Positions 28,049 to 38,384 of a DNA stretch of 64,000 nt are shown here, piece after piece. A program made the position numbers and the translations under genes. This stretch comes from Thecamonas trahens ATCC 50062 (taxonomy: Eukaryota > Apusozoa > Apusomonadida > Apusomonadidae). The notes under the pieces were generated by a model. That model saw only the letters and a list, made by a program, of their open reading frames with translations, did not search any database and was not told the DNA's origin. How positions within the stretch are numbered: position 1 is the first letter of the stretch; each line of letters starts with the position of its first letter. The stretch is taken from the NCBI RefSeq assembly GCF_000142905.1, contig NW_013657674.1, positions 411,472 through 475,471 of the forward strand, written 5' to 3'.

Positions 28049-30478
28049 TGTTGCGCGTGGTCTTGTCGGGGTGACCGGCCCATCGGTCTGCTATCATCGC
28101 TGGCTCGGGTGATTGTGTGGGCGGGCTATGGTCTTTGCGGGCTATGTACTGGTGGTGACCGAGTGCAGAATGTGGATGACTACAAGAAGCGGGTCAAGAA
28201 GATCGCGGATAGGGCCAAGAACGTGCAAAAGGCGTCGGCGTCGCTGGTCGACTCGATGGGCTCGCTGGTTGACGAGCTGATGCAGCTGTCGATGCTGGAT
28301 GCAGTGTACAAGCCTGGAAACGACCCGTTCTCCAAGGGTGTGGCTGACCTGGTGGCGGTACTCAACACGGTCAACACGCTCCAGCAGAACTGGCAGAACA
28401 CCATCGGGGCGACGCTGGTACAGCCGCTGGAGGATCTGGGCAAGACCGGGTTCAAAAAGTACGAAGACTCGAAGAAGGCGTACCGCAAGGCCATTTCCAA
28501 GCACGAATCAGCCTTTTCCAAGCTGCTCTCGGTCAAGGAGGCGACGACGGCCGAAGACAAGCTGGAGATGCAAAAGACTGCCGACTCTGCCGTGGTGGCG
28601 CTGCAGAGCGGGACGCTGGACCATCTGGAGGCAATCAACGAGCTCGACTCGAAGAAACTGATGGTTGTGCTTGACCGGCTCCGCGCGTTCACCGACGTCA
28701 CCGCGCAGCTGTTTGTGGCGGGCTCCGAAGCGCTAGTGACGGTCAAGCCGACGCTCCGCGACATCCAGACCAAGGTCATCGAGCGGCGGCGAGTGCTCAA
28801 CTCGGAGGACCGCGACCTGTTTGTGGCGGCACGGGCTCAGGTCAACACGGCCAAGCGTGAGCAGGCCATGGCCACGCACGAGCTGGAAATGGAGCTGCGA
28901 GCCGCGCAGCCGATGACCGAGCTCGAGCGTGAAGAGCTCAACATTGTGCCGGGCCCGCTCTCACCGTTTGCCCGCGAAAAGGTTGGCTGGATCTACAAGA
29001 AAGCCGGCAAGCGCATGATCACAAAGTGGGACAAGCGGTTTGCCATCCTCCGCAACGGTATCTTCCGCCTCTACCGCACGCTGCAGAGCGACGTCAGCGA
29101 GCCGTCGACCGAGCTCAACGTCATGGTGGCCAACGTCAAGCCGCTGCCGGAGCAGTCGTCGTCGCGGCCCAACGTGTTCCAGATGGTGGGCGTCGAGCGG
29201 ACGTACTATCTGCAGGCCGAGGACGAGGAGCAGATGAACGAGTGGCTTAACGTCATCCAAAACGCTACGGCTTACGCGCTGGCAACCGCCGAGTCGGCGG
29301 CGTCGAGCTCAGCCAAGGCCAACTCGGTCCATCCGCTCAAGGAGGACTTGCTTGGCGTTGATGAGCTCGAGAAGGCGCTCTTTGCCCTCTGGGACACGCC
29401 GGGCAACGAGACATGTTGTGACTGCTTTGCACCCCGTCCGCAGTGGGTCTCGATCAATCTCGGCTGCCTCATTTGCATCGAGTGCTCGGGCCACCACCGC
29501 AACCTCGGCGTCCACATCTCCAAGGTCCGCTCGTTCCGACTCGACGATTGGGACGCCACCGTCATGGCATACTTGCAGAACATGGGCAACGTCCGCGTCA
29601 ACTCGGTCTATGAGGCCGACCAGGCCCGCGTGGTCCGCTACCGGCCCAAGGACGAGACCAACGCGCTCATGCGAGAAGCGTACATCAAGAAAAAGTACGA
29701 GCAGCGGTTCCTCGTTGCCCGCGCCGACGATCCCGACGCCGAAGCGCCAAACTCCGATCGGGCGGGCCTCTTGCTCTTCAACGCCGCTGTCCGCGGCGAT
29801 CCGGTCGCCATCCTCCTCGAACTCGCCCGCGGCGCAGACATCAACTGGGTCTCGCTCGAGTCGTCATCGTACACCCCACTCCACGCTTCCGTGTCGCACG
29901 GCCACATCCATGCCTCGACCTGCCTCGTCCTCAACACGGCCGACACCAACAAGGCCGATCTCTACGGCAAGACCCCGCTGCACATTGCCGCCGCCGCCAA
30001 CCGCGGTGAACTCCTCCGCTTACTGCTCAAGAACGACGCAGACCCTAAGGTGACCGATGTGCAGGGTATGACGCCTCTCGACCATGCCAACCTTGCCGGG
30101 GCTGAGGAGACGGCTGCCTTCCTCACCCGCCTCGAGGCACCGTACCAGTACGAGTTCATTCCTGGCGGCTCTGGCCAGGGCTACGACCAGCCGTTCCGTC
30201 CGCAGCCTCTGGCCCGGGTCGACGACCCGCTGCCGCCGCCGCCGGTCGCCGCCAGCACCTCACGAACCGACCGCACAATGTCGGACAACTCGATTGCAAG
30301 CCTCCAGATCAAGAACCAGGCTGCCGGCAAGCGCCAGCGCCCGCGCTCCATCGCACTCCAGTCCAACGTCGATGTTATTCCGGCCGACGATGGCACCGCC
30401 GGGACCGTCAAGCTGCGCCGCAACTTGCCCTCGCTTCCGCCGCCGTCGCTCAAGCCCAAGCCCAAGGCTTCGCCGTAA
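27652..30478 (+). CDS. BAR-PH-ArfGAP-ankyrin protein (ACAP-type), two exons
   Basis: Exons 27652-27750 and 28169-30478 join in phase 0 (ACG|GTATGT ... GTGCAG|AAT) to give 802 residues. An N-terminal helical BAR domain covers ~10-270; a PH domain ~305-400 begins KVGWIYKKAGKRMITKWDKRF and ends MNEWLNVIQNA. The ArfGAP zinc finger ~425-545 has C449-x2-C452, CLICIEC and HHRNLGVHISKVRS, with the catalytic Arg finger present. Two to three ankyrin repeats follow (YTPLHASVSHGH, KTPLHIAAAANRGELLRLLL, MTPLDHANLAG), then a Pro/basic tail. It should sense curved membrane and stimulate GTP hydrolysis by Arf6-like GTPases in endocytic recycling. The 418-nt intron has long GT and G tracts. Convergent with the next gene, 13 bp between stops. 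Confidence 0.95.
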
Positions 30479-30491
30479 ATCCAGGAAAATG

Positions 30492-33266
30492 CTAGCCCAG
30501 CTGGCCCGACATGCACTTGGCTGCAATCGCAGAGGCGACCGCATGCGCGAGCTGCGGCGTCGGCATCCGCTTGACGTGCGGGAGGAGAAAAACCAGTGTG
30601 GCCACTGGAAGCGCGTGGAGAAGAGTGGCCAGCGGTGAAGGCGGGAGGCCGGCCAAGAACGCCAGTACGTGATCTGACGCTCTTTCTGGGTCTGGGTTCC
30701 CGCCAGGCTCGCGCTCTGGATCGAGGTCGGCAGGCAGTGGCGGGAGCGAGACATGCGACTTTTGGGTTGCAGCGAGGTGCTCGGTAAACGCGCCCAGCGT
30801 CTGGGTGTACGCCTGGGTGAGCTTGAGCGAGGCAGACAATTCGGCTACTTGCTGGGCAAGGACCTGGATCGACATGTTAGTCGTGGCCTCGCCCGGTCCG
30901 CTGGAGACGGGCGGAGGAGTGGACAGCGCGGCGTGAGCGGGGCGGGGCCGCTGAAAGGCGTGATCTAGACCAAAGGCATCGTCGTCGTCATAATCGACCA
31001 ACCGCGGTGGCGGCGGAGTGATTAGACGGTGCCGCGGCGAGTCGTCAGGTAGGACAAACGAGACCGACCGCGGTCGGTCGAGCGACGCGTAGGGCTTGGA
31101 CAAGGACGGCGAGGACGAGGACGACGAGGCCGAGGAACTCGCATCCGAGGCTGACGGTGACGGAGGCGCAATCGACTGACGTCGGTGCGAGAGATCCATG
31201 AGCTCGGGCAGTTGAGCTTGCTTGAGCTCGACCGACAAGCCCGACGAGCGGAGATGGGCGGCTGGGTGGCGGTGAGCAGTGTTGGCCTCATTGGGGTCAG
31301 GGTCTGCCACTACGCGCTTGGCGTGCGGCTGGCCCTCGCCGACGGCCGCCAACATGACCTGGGTCTGGAGGCCGGACGGAATGCCTGTGGCGAGGCGAGG
31401 ATCGATGTAGCCACCGGCAATCTGATTGGGCGTGATGGGCGAGGTTGGCGAGTGCGAAACCGCGTGGCGAGCGCCTGACGACCGCAGCTCGTCGTATGAC
31501 GCTTGCATCATCGGAATCAAGCCGTCGCTCATGCTCTCGTCCGAGTCCGAGTCGGACGACAAGCGTGAAGGAGGCGAAGCGTGTCGTGACGGAGACGCCG
31601 TAAGCTGCGGCTCGCTTTCGTGCAGCGTGCTAGAGCGGTACTGAGCCGCAGCCTTCTGGTACAGCATGCGCTTCTCAAGCGGCAGGTACGACGAATCGTC
31701 CGAGCCATCGCTCTCGGACGCATGCGGGGCCGAGAGCGCCGCCACGGCTCGGGTAGCTTCGGCGAGGAACGACGGGATACCACTCGAAGACGACGACGAC
31801 GCCGATGACGAGAGGGCGTGCTTGGGTGGCGACGGTGCAGCTGGTGCATGCGAGATGGGCTTTGCCGAGTCAGCCGGAGGTGCGGGAGCCTGCCCTGGCG
31901 AGTGGTCCAGCGGATGGGTGTAGGCTGGACCTGGGTAGTACGGATTGTGGTTGCAAGGGGGATGCGGCGGCGGATAAGGCGGGTAGCCGCTATACGGATG
32001 GGAGTAGCTCGGACTCGCGTAGACATGCGGTGGGTGGTGAGGACTGTGGGGCGAGTACGACGCCTGCGTCAACAGAGCAGGATGGTCAGAATGCGAAGGA
32101 TGGAAAGGTGGAGCGTGGACCGGCGGTGGCGAGGAATGAGCGGGCGCTAGCGGCGCCATAGAGTGCAGTGGAGTGACATCGCGGGAGCGCGAGCGGAGCG
32201 GTGACTCTCGTTTGGGAGGAGACGAATGATCGTCGTGGCTGCGGCGCGGCTCGGGGGAGAGTGAGGCAACCGAGGCGAGTGACGCAAGCGAGAGCGAGTG
32301 GCGAGAGCGCGAGAGCTGGCGCGTGCCGGCGATCGACTTGGATGCCGGCAGAGACGAGGTTGAGGCCTGGCGAAGACTGCGGCCAAAGCGAGAGCGCGAT
32401 GCCGCGATAGTGGCCGAGGGCGGCGATACGGGCGAGGGCGGCGAGGACGTGCGTTCGGATGCGTGGCGGGTGGGCGGCGAAGCCCAGACCGAGCGGATGG
32501 AGCGCTGTGACAGGCGATCCTGGTCAGATGCCTGCGAGCGTGGTGACGAAAGACCAACTGAGGATGCAGGCGATGGCGGCGAAAAGTCTCTGCTTGAAGC
32601 CAGCGATGCAGCAAGCGGAAGAGCGAGGAACGAAAGGCCTGCCGCCGGCGGATCTGCCGATTCGAGGGTGGCGGTCATGACCGTGGTAGCGACCGAGGCG
32701 GAACCGTCATCGTCGGAGGCTGTAACAACAGCCGAGGCTGAGCTGGAAGCCCGCCCCGGGATCTTGCTGTGGGGTGAGAGGTCGTCGCGTGTCTTGACGT
32801 AGACCAGCTCGCCGCGGCGGATGCGCTCGAGCGCCCCCAGGTAGGCATCCTTGAGCGCCGACGGCCCCGCGAGGTTCGCATCGGCATGCGCACGGGCATG
32901 TGCATCGGCAAGCTCAGCATGCGCGCCATCTGGGGTACCCGAGCCGGCCGCAACCGCCGCCGAGACAGCGGAGAGCTGACGCCAGCGCGCGGCGCCCGAA
33001 AGCGATCGCTCCTCTGCGCGACGGGCGACGTCATCCAGGCGCGCTCCAAAAGCCGATTCCTTGGCATGTGCGCGTTCTCGAGCAGCAACTGTGTTCGATC
33101 GGAGGTCTGTGGTGTGCTTGGCGTGGAGATCGGAGAGAGCGTCTGCGGTAGAGGCGAGCGAGGCTGACCTAGCCATTGTGCGGGCGTGCGAGTCTGCCTG
33201 GGCCTTCTCGGCGTTGCGGGCCGCCTCTTTGGCCAGTTTGCGCTCGAGAGCCTGAAACGTGGCCAT
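30492..33266 (-). CDS. Large disordered Ser/Pro/His-rich protein, unknown
   Basis: 924 residues from MATFQALERKLAKEAARN; an open extension upstream to 33365 is Pro-rich leader. Residues 1-180 are charged helix (KEAARNAEKAQADSHART; SALKDAYLGALERIRRGELVYVKTRDDLSP). The next ~650 are low-complexity, with Ser/Arg clusters and a Pro/Tyr/His region around 400-470 (SPSYSHPYSGYPPYPPPHPP) of prion-like composition. The C-terminal ~120 residues return to a helix (MSIQVLAQQVAELSASLKLTQAYTQTLGAF) and a Leu-rich end. No catalytic motif or known domain is recognised. The ordered ends around a long disordered middle suggest a scaffold (inference). Codon use and the single long frame support a real gene. Confidence 0.65.
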   Translation of the reverse strand: MATFQALERKLAKEAARNAEKAQADSHARTMARSASLASTADALSDLHAKHTTDLRSNTVAARERAHAKESAFGARLDDVARRAEERSLSGAARWRQLSAVSAAVAAGSGTPDGAHAELADAHARAHADANLAGPSALKDAYLGALERIRRGELVYVKTRDDLSPHSKIPGRASSSASAVVTASDDDGSASVATTVMTATLESADPPAAGLSFLALPLAASLASSRDFSPPSPASSVGLSSPRSQASDQDRLSQRSIRSVWASPPTRHASERTSSPPSPVSPPSATIAASRSRFGRSLRQASTSSLPASKSIAGTRQLSRSRHSLSLASLASVASLSPEPRRSHDDHSSPPKRESPLRSRSRDVTPLHSMAPLAPAHSSPPPVHAPPFHPSHSDHPALLTQASYSPHSPHHPPHVYASPSYSHPYSGYPPYPPPHPPCNHNPYYPGPAYTHPLDHSPGQAPAPPADSAKPISHAPAAPSPPKHALSSSASSSSSSGIPSFLAEATRAVAALSAPHASESDGSDDSSYLPLEKRMLYQKAAAQYRSSTLHESEPQLTASPSRHASPPSRLSSDSDSDESMSDGLIPMMQASYDELRSSGARHAVSHSPTSPITPNQIAGGYIDPRLATGIPSGLQTQVMLAAVGEGQPHAKRVVADPDPNEANTAHRHPAAHLRSSGLSVELKQAQLPELMDLSHRRQSIAPPSPSASDASSSASSSSSSPSLSKPYASLDRPRSVSFVLPDDSPRHRLITPPPPRLVDYDDDDAFGLDHAFQRPRPAHAALSTPPPVSSGPGEATTNMSIQVLAQQVAELSASLKLTQAYTQTLGAFTEHLAATQKSHVSLPPLPADLDPEREPGGNPDPERASDHVLAFLAGLPPSPLATLLHALPVATLVFLLPHVKRMPTPQLAHAVASAIAAKCMSGQLG

Positions 33267-33443
33267 AGTGGTGCTGCTGGTGGTACCCGCCCTTGGAGGA
33301 GGGGTGTGGGGTGGGGTAGGGAGGTGGGGTGAGTGAGCGGGGGAGAGCGGCGGGAAGGGGACCAATCAGCCCTGGGGAGGGGGGGGGGGGGGAGTAGGAC
33401 GGGAGGGAGGGGGGAGGGAATGGCGGGAAACGATCGATTGTCG

Positions 33444-33518
<75 letters not shown>

Positions 33519-33860
33519 GTGTGTGTTTGTGGGGGGATGCATGGATCATGATGGGTGGTGGGTGGCGGTCGGCAGCTCGGAGACTGGCGGTTGTTGTTGT
33601 TGTTGCAGGTGCGCACGCTCTTGTCAGTCGCTCGACGAGATCGGGCCCACTGCGTGGCGCCGGTGCGAGGTGTAGGCATGACTCGGACCAAATCTCACCA
33701 CAGCACACTACTCTAGCTGTCTTTGGTGAAGGTATGGTGGCTGTAGGCAACAGCAAGGATGATTATGCGGCGAGTACGAGCTCGGAGAGTACAGGGTGGG
33801 TGACAGAGTCGACGGAGGAGATGGGCATGATGGCCGGCTCGCGGTCGAGGTCGTCGAGGT
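33267..33860. promoter_or_regulatory. Divergent 5' region with a (GA)32 microsatellite
   Basis: 594 bp between the disordered-protein gene and the phosphatase gene. It contains G-rich blocks (C-rich in the minus-strand sense), CGATCGATTG at 33431-33440, an uninterrupted (GA)32 at 33451-33514 and TTG repeats near 33592. Open frame 33521-34114 overlaps the phosphatase start in another frame and is not favoured. Confidence 0.45.
33451..33514. repeat. (GA)32 microsatellite
   Basis: 64 bp of perfect GA dinucleotides in a divergent promoter region. GA/CT tracts of this type can act as GAGA-like factor sites, but nothing here proves function. Confidence 0.97.
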
Positions 33861-34757
33861 GTGAGACGGGCACAGGAGCAGCGTCTGGGGCTGAATCGAG
33901 TTCGGGATCGGGGTCGGGAGTCGGATCGGACAAAGGCGGGCGGGCTGGTGGAGTTGGTGAGTGGACGGGAGATGCTGCGGAGGGAGTGCAGCTGGCGGCG
34001 GCTGGGAGTGGAGGTCGGGGTGGCTTTGGGCGTAATGATGATTCTGGTGGGCCTCATCCCGCCTCGCAAAGTGGCGTGGTCGGTGACGGACAGCAGCATA
34101 AGCAAGAGCCATGAGGAGTCGTCGGTCCCGACGTGGAGCGTGCCGATCATCGGGCTCGCACTGCTTGGCTGTGTCTTTGCAACGGTGCAGTTGCGTGCTC
34201 AGGCACCGCTCTCGCGATCGACGCTCAGCGCGCAACTGGCGTACGGCGTGGTCACACTTGGGCTGGTGCTTGGCGCGACCGGCATTGTTACGGCGCTGAT
34301 GAAGGCAGGAGTGGGGCGGCTGCGGCCGCACTTTCTGGCGGTGTGCAGGCCGGAGCAGGCGTCCAACGCCACGGACGCCCCGTGGATCTGCACTGGCGAT
34401 TCCGCCAAGATCGCCGAAGCGCGCCGGTCGTTTCCGTCGGGCCACACCTCGGTCATGTTTGCAGGCTCAGTGACAGCGTCGGCATTTGTGATCGCGGCGC
34501 TCGGGCCGGACCTTGCTGTCGCCGCCGCGCTCCTTCCAATTCCTGTCGCCGTTGTGGTCGGCATGTCACGGATCTGGGACCATGCTCATTATCCGACCGA
34601 TGTTGTCGGTGGTGCAATCCTTGGGAGTGTTGTGGCGGTTGTCGGGGTGGCGCTGCGGTTCCGGTTTGCGACGGCGCGCGAGCACGCCTTGCTATTCCCG
34701 CGTCGGCATAGGACTGGCACCCCCCGTAAAAAGGGCTACTGTCGAGAGGCCACTTAG
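33861..34757 (+). CDS. Lipid phosphate phosphatase (PAP2 superfamily)
   Basis: Up to 298 residues; the Met at 33972 is an alternative start just before the first membrane helix. All three PAP2 motifs are present: KAGVGRLRP (KX6RP), FPSGHTS (PSGH) and SRIWDHAHYPTD (SRX5HX3D). The PSGH His is the general acid/base and the HX3D His the nucleophile. About six hydrophobic segments surround them, as in LPP1/DPP1 enzymes that dephosphorylate phosphatidate, lysophosphatidate and diacylglycerol pyrophosphate at the plasma membrane or ER. PPRKVAWSVTDSSISKSH matches the loop after TM1. Motif evidence makes the family secure; substrate is inferred. Confidence 0.93.
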   Translation: MRRAQEQRLGLNRVRDRGRESDRTKAGGLVELVSGREMLRRECSWRRLGVEVGVALGVMMILVGLIPPRKVAWSVTDSSISKSHEESSVPTWSVPIIGLALLGCVFATVQLRAQAPLSRSTLSAQLAYGVVTLGLVLGATGIVTALMKAGVGRLRPHFLAVCRPEQASNATDAPWICTGDSAKIAEARRSFPSGHTSVMFAGSVTASAFVIAALGPDLAVAAALLPIPVAVVVGMSRIWDHAHYPTDVVGGAILGSVVAVVGVALRFRFATAREHALLFPRRHRTGTPRKKGYCREAT

Positions 34758-34924
34758 AGAGAGACGGAGCACGGAAGTTCCTGGGTTGAAGCTGCCGGTG
34801 CCGTGCGCTACTCTGCGAGCCTATCGAAGTAGTCTACCGCCAGCGTGTGCTATGCCATCGTTGCTTCGGTCGCGTCGTGTAAAGCCTCGTACCGAAAAGA
34901 GCCACACCTTTCGCCGTCCTCACC

Positions 34925-35452
34925 ATGGCTGCCCCTCACGACGAGTGCGTATGCGAGGCACTAGATGCGTTAATCAAGGTTGGAATAGGCGGTCACGAGC
35001 AAGGCGCGCCTGTGCCGTGGGCGGTGGCATGGGAGGCATTGTGCGCGAGCAAGAGTGGGGAAGGTGGTGACGACGGGGCGGCGAGTGCCGCGTGTCTAAA
35101 AAAGGTCGTAGAACACGACGAGGGCGGCGTGCACGGGCCTGGGAGCGGGGCAAGAGTCCGCCAGCTTGGCGGCATGTCGTTTGTGTGTGCGCACTACACA
35201 GGCGTGGCGGCGGCGGCGCTGGAAAATGAGTTGGCCAAAGTGCTGCAGACGCTGGACGAGGTGCGACCAGGCGTTGCCCGCGGGCGGACCGCAGCCGAGC
35301 TCGACGCCGAGTACGATGCGTACATCGAGGCGCTGCACCAGTACAACGAGATGCGCGACGTGGCGGTGGAGCTTTTGGGCAAGCTCGCGGTGATGGAGGG
35401 TGTTCGGGTGACCGAGTTGTACGAGCGGTACGAGCTCGACGTGACTGACTGA
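34925..35452 (+). CDS. SWI5: SWI5 homologue, recombination accessory protein
   Basis: 175 residues from MAAPHDECVC. The C-terminal ~75 residues are the conserved Swi5 helix: LDAEYDAYIEALHQYNEMRDVAVELLGKLAVMEGVRVTELYERYEL, matching the LHEYNxIKDxxQxLLGKxAxxxGVTxKxLYExF pattern. Swi5 pairs with Sfr1 (or MEI5/SWI5 in animals) to stimulate Rad51 and Dmc1 strand exchange. The N-terminal 100 residues are unrelated to known Swi5 and may be lineage-specific. No intron. Convergent with the RING gene, stops 12 bp apart. Sfr1 is not in this window. Confidence 0.85.
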   Translation: MAAPHDECVCEALDALIKVGIGGHEQGAPVPWAVAWEALCASKSGEGGDDGAASAACLKKVVEHDEGGVHGPGSGARVRQLGGMSFVCAHYTGVAAAALENELAKVLQTLDEVRPGVARGRTAAELDAEYDAYIEALHQYNEMRDVAVELLGKLAVMEGVRVTELYERYELDVTD

Positions 35453-35464
35453 GACGAGGGCGAG

Positions 35465-36331
35465 TCACAGCGCCTCGGGCAAGAAGATCGGATGGGTCTG
35501 CCGCAACGTGAGCGACTTGCGGCACATCGGACACCGGCGGGTCCGCGAGATTGCCTTGCGAATACAGAGCTTGCAGAAGACGTGTCCACAGGTAGTCGAG
35601 GTGGGCGTCGTTATCGCGTCAAGGCAGACGGCGCACTGGAGCGCGACGCGAATGAGCGGCGCGGAAGTGGCCGTGACCGGCGGCGGCGCAGGGACCGCGA
35701 CCACGTCGTCGACCGGGCGTACAGAGGAACGTGCCCGATGGCTGCGTGCGTGCGGCCTGGCCGGCGGCGGGCGGCGCGGGCGGACGCGCTCGCCGATAAA
35801 CACGACCTCGCCGTCGTCAGCTGCGTCGCTCGGGGCGAAGCTCCTTGTGGGAAGCAGCGGGCTGACACCCGAGTAGCTGGCCGACTCGTAGCTGCCAGGC
35901 GAGCTCGAGCCAATGCTGTCATCGACGCCGACTGCGACATCGTCGCCATCGCCCTCGCCCGAGTCCGAGTCCGAGAGGATCTCGATGACGTTATCAACAC
36001 CACTGTGGGCCGAGACCGGCAAGCGTGGGCGAGTCTGAGCAGCCAGAGCAGCGTTAGCGGTGCTGCTGTTGGCGTGACTCGAGCGAGGCGCATGCAAAGC
36101 TCCAAGCGGTTGTCTTCGTTGCCGCGGGCGGGCGTGTGGGTCTTCTTCGGCCTCGGTGTCAGCCTCGGCGCGCAATGGCGGGCACCGGCTCGATGGTGTG
36201 CCGGACTCGTTCTCGGGAGGCCGGATGGGTGCAGACGGGGGCAGCTGCCGCTTTCGCTTCCGTGACGCCACCAGCCGTGCCTGCGGCGGGCGGGCAAAGC
36301 CGAGGGCCAACTCTCTAGATGTCGACGTCAT
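35465..36331 (-). CDS. RING-finger E3 ligase with SUMO-interaction-like motifs (RNF4/Slx8-type STUbL candidate)
   Basis: 288 residues from MTSTSRELALGF. The C-terminal C3HC4 RING reads CAVCLDAITTPTSTTCGHVF, then CKLCIRKAISRTRRCPMCRK, and ends LRQTHPIFL, like the HPIYI end of RNF4, where this tail sets E2 binding. Upstream, VIEILSDSDSGEGD is a hydrophobic core followed by Ser/Asp, the classic SUMO-interaction motif, and GEVVFIGE is a second candidate. SUMO-targeted ubiquitin ligases use such tandem motifs to ubiquitylate poly-SUMO conjugates in the nucleus. An early RKRKR cluster could be an NLS. RING is certain; the STUbL role is inferred from motif layout. Confidence 0.8.
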   Translation of the reverse strand: MTSTSRELALGFARPPQARLVASRKRKRQLPPSAPIRPPENESGTPSSRCPPLRAEADTEAEEDPHARPRQRRQPLGALHAPRSSHANSSTANAALAAQTRPRLPVSAHSGVDNVIEILSDSDSGEGDGDDVAVGVDDSIGSSSPGSYESASYSGVSPLLPTRSFAPSDAADDGEVVFIGERVRPRRPPPARPHARSHRARSSVRPVDDVVAVPAPPPVTATSAPLIRVALQCAVCLDAITTPTSTTCGHVFCKLCIRKAISRTRRCPMCRKSLTLRQTHPIFLPEAL

Positions 36332-36804
36332 GGGTGGGTGTGGGTGGGAGGGCGGGGGGGGGACGGGCGAAGCCGGGACAGGGAAGCCGCCAGGAAGAGA
36401 GAGTGCAAGGAGGAGTGTGGGTGATGCTAGAGACGAGAAGGTCGGCAAGGCGTTCAACGACTCGTGTTGAAGATGAGTGTGTGATGGCTTGAGAAGAGGG
36501 AGGAGAAGGCGAGGTGCTCACGAGGAAGGTCGTGGTGCCACGGTGGAGACGCGCAAGGGCACACAAACACACAAGACAATACCGCAATGACAAGGCGGGA
36601 AGTTGGAGGCATCTTGCCAAAATTATTTTTGGTGTCATCCACCCCCCACCCCCACCCCTCCCATGGCCCTCAACCAACCCGATCGATTCCCAACAATCGC
36701 GAGTCACCTCCTGCTCTCCCCCCCCCTCCCCCTCTTGGCCTCCGACTCTCAGCACAGACAAGCTTGTGGCAGTGACAGTGACACCTCTCGCAGCGCCAGA
36801 GAAC
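36332..36804. promoter_or_regulatory. Divergent 5' region between RING gene and Tip60 gene
   Basis: 473 bp. It contains GATCGATT at 36681-36688 and a C/T-rich run (36638-36740) leading to the acetyltransferase ATG. Long frames from 36514 and 36603 across this region are translations of simple sequence. No gene is supported. Confidence 0.4.
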
Positions 36805-38274
36805 ATGGCGGAGACCGAGACCGAGGGGGTGGCGGACATGGTGGTGGAGAACGGAGCCGCGACGGCAGAGACTGTGGCGGCGGCGAGTGGCGAGGGAAGC
36901 AGACCGGCAGCCATGGCGGTGGCGGGCAGCGGAGAAGGCGGCGGTGGCAATGACGGCGGCGGCAGCGGTGGCGAAGGAAGTGGGGCCACGGAGGGGGGGT
37001 CAGGCAGCGGTGGCAGCGTGGAGCGGGTGGAGGACGTGGTGGTTGGTGCTGTTGTGCGTTGCAAGTTCCGCAATGGCAAGTATGTGGCCGGCAAGGTGGT
37101 GGCCAAGCGGACGCACGCCGAGAGCGGCCAGCCGCAGGTGTATCTGCACTATATCGGACATAATAAGCGGCTCGATGAATGGGTCCCGCTGGACAACATC
37201 GAGGCCGAGCTTGCGGTGACGTCCGAGGAGATTCTGGAGAACACTAGCGAGAGCACGCAGCGCGGCAAGATGACGCGAAACATGAAGCGCAAGTACGACG
37301 CCATCAACCATGTGGAGAAGAAGGCGGACGACTACGGTGACTCTGCGCTAGCGGCGCTCGAGCGTGAGCACGAAGAGCGGACCAAGGTCAAGAATATTGC
37401 GTCGATCCGGCTGGGCAAGTACTTTCTGGAGGCGTGGTACTTTTCGCCGTACCCGGAGGAGTTTGCTGGGCTCGACAAGCTGTATGTCTGCGAGTGGTGC
37501 CTCAAGTACATGAAGAAGAAGAAGACGCTGCTGAAGCACCGCAAGGAATGCGTGCGGCATCACCCGCCGGGTGACGAGATCTACTCATCGGGTGGGCTGT
37601 CGATGTACGAGATCGACGGAGCGGCGTGCAAGGTGTACTGCCAGAACCTCTGCCTCCTCGCCAAGCTCTTCCTCGACCACAAGACGCTGTACTACGATGT
37701 GGAGCCGTTCATGTTCTACGTCCTGACTCGGGAAGATGAGAGCGGAAAGCACATTGTGGGCTACTTTTCCAAGGAGAAGGTCTCTGTCGACGGCTACAAT
37801 CTGGCGTGCATCCTCTGTCTGCCGCAGCACCAGCGGCAGGGCTACGGCCGCTTCCTCATCACGTTTTCGTACGAGATTTCCAAGCGTGAGAACAAGGTCG
37901 GCTCGCCCGAGAAGCCGCTGTCGGACCTGGGCAAGCTCTCGTACATGTCGTACTGGACATACGTCATTCTCGACGTTCTGCAGAACTACCGCGGCAACGT
38001 CTCGGTCCGCGACATCTCGACCATGACTTCGATCACCGAGGACGACATCATCACCGCTCTCACTTCGCTCAACCTCATCAAGTACTTTAAGGGCAAGCAC
38101 GTCATCTACGTCACCCCGCGCGTTGTCCGCGAGCACTTGCAGCACTTTAAGAAGCCCAAGATCGCGTTCGACACGGAGGGCTTCCACTGGCACCCGCGCC
38201 CGGTCTTGCCCATCTCGGCCCCGCCGCACATGCTCCCACCGCCCGAGTCCGGTGCCAGCGCTGGGCGGCAATGA
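36805..38274 (+). CDS. KAT5: MYST-family histone acetyltransferase, Esa1/Tip60 type
   Basis: 489 residues from MAETETEGVADM. A Gly/Glu-rich start precedes a chromo-barrel (~80-132: VRCKFRNGKYVAGKVVAK, YLHYIGHNKRLDEWV). The MYST domain follows with LYVCEWCLKYMKKKKTLLKH, the C2HC zinc finger, YNLACILCLPQHQRQGYGRF (acetyl-CoA loop, Cys335 at the autoacylation position) and the catalytic Glu369 in SPEKPLSDLG. It should acetylate H4 and H2A within a NuA4/Tip60-like complex. The Cys338 in ACILCLP replaces the usual Thr and is a minor oddity. Very strong family match; single exon. Confidence 0.96.
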   Translation: MAETETEGVADMVVENGAATAETVAAASGEGSRPAAMAVAGSGEGGGGNDGGGSGGEGSGATEGGSGSGGSVERVEDVVVGAVVRCKFRNGKYVAGKVVAKRTHAESGQPQVYLHYIGHNKRLDEWVPLDNIEAELAVTSEEILENTSESTQRGKMTRNMKRKYDAINHVEKKADDYGDSALAALEREHEERTKVKNIASIRLGKYFLEAWYFSPYPEEFAGLDKLYVCEWCLKYMKKKKTLLKHRKECVRHHPPGDEIYSSGGLSMYEIDGAACKVYCQNLCLLAKLFLDHKTLYYDVEPFMFYVLTREDESGKHIVGYFSKEKVSVDGYNLACILCLPQHQRQGYGRFLITFSYEISKRENKVGSPEKPLSDLGKLSYMSYWTYVILDVLQNYRGNVSVRDISTMTSITEDDIITALTSLNLIKYFKGKHVIYVTPRVVREHLQHFKKPKIAFDTEGFHWHPRPVLPISAPPHMLPPPESGASAGRQ

Positions 38275-38384
38275 AAGAGATAATGTGTAGAAAAAGGAGA
38301 GTGTACGATGTAGTGTGCAAGAGAGGGGGAGGAGGGGGGGGGAGGGTATGTGCAGCCTCACTCGAGCAGCGGGCAAAGCGCCGG

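Noticed and set aside
33521-34114. Ser/Gly-rich frame overlapping the phosphatase start
   Set aside because: It runs in a different frame over the TM1 region, which has clear PAP2 homology; it is composition-driven.
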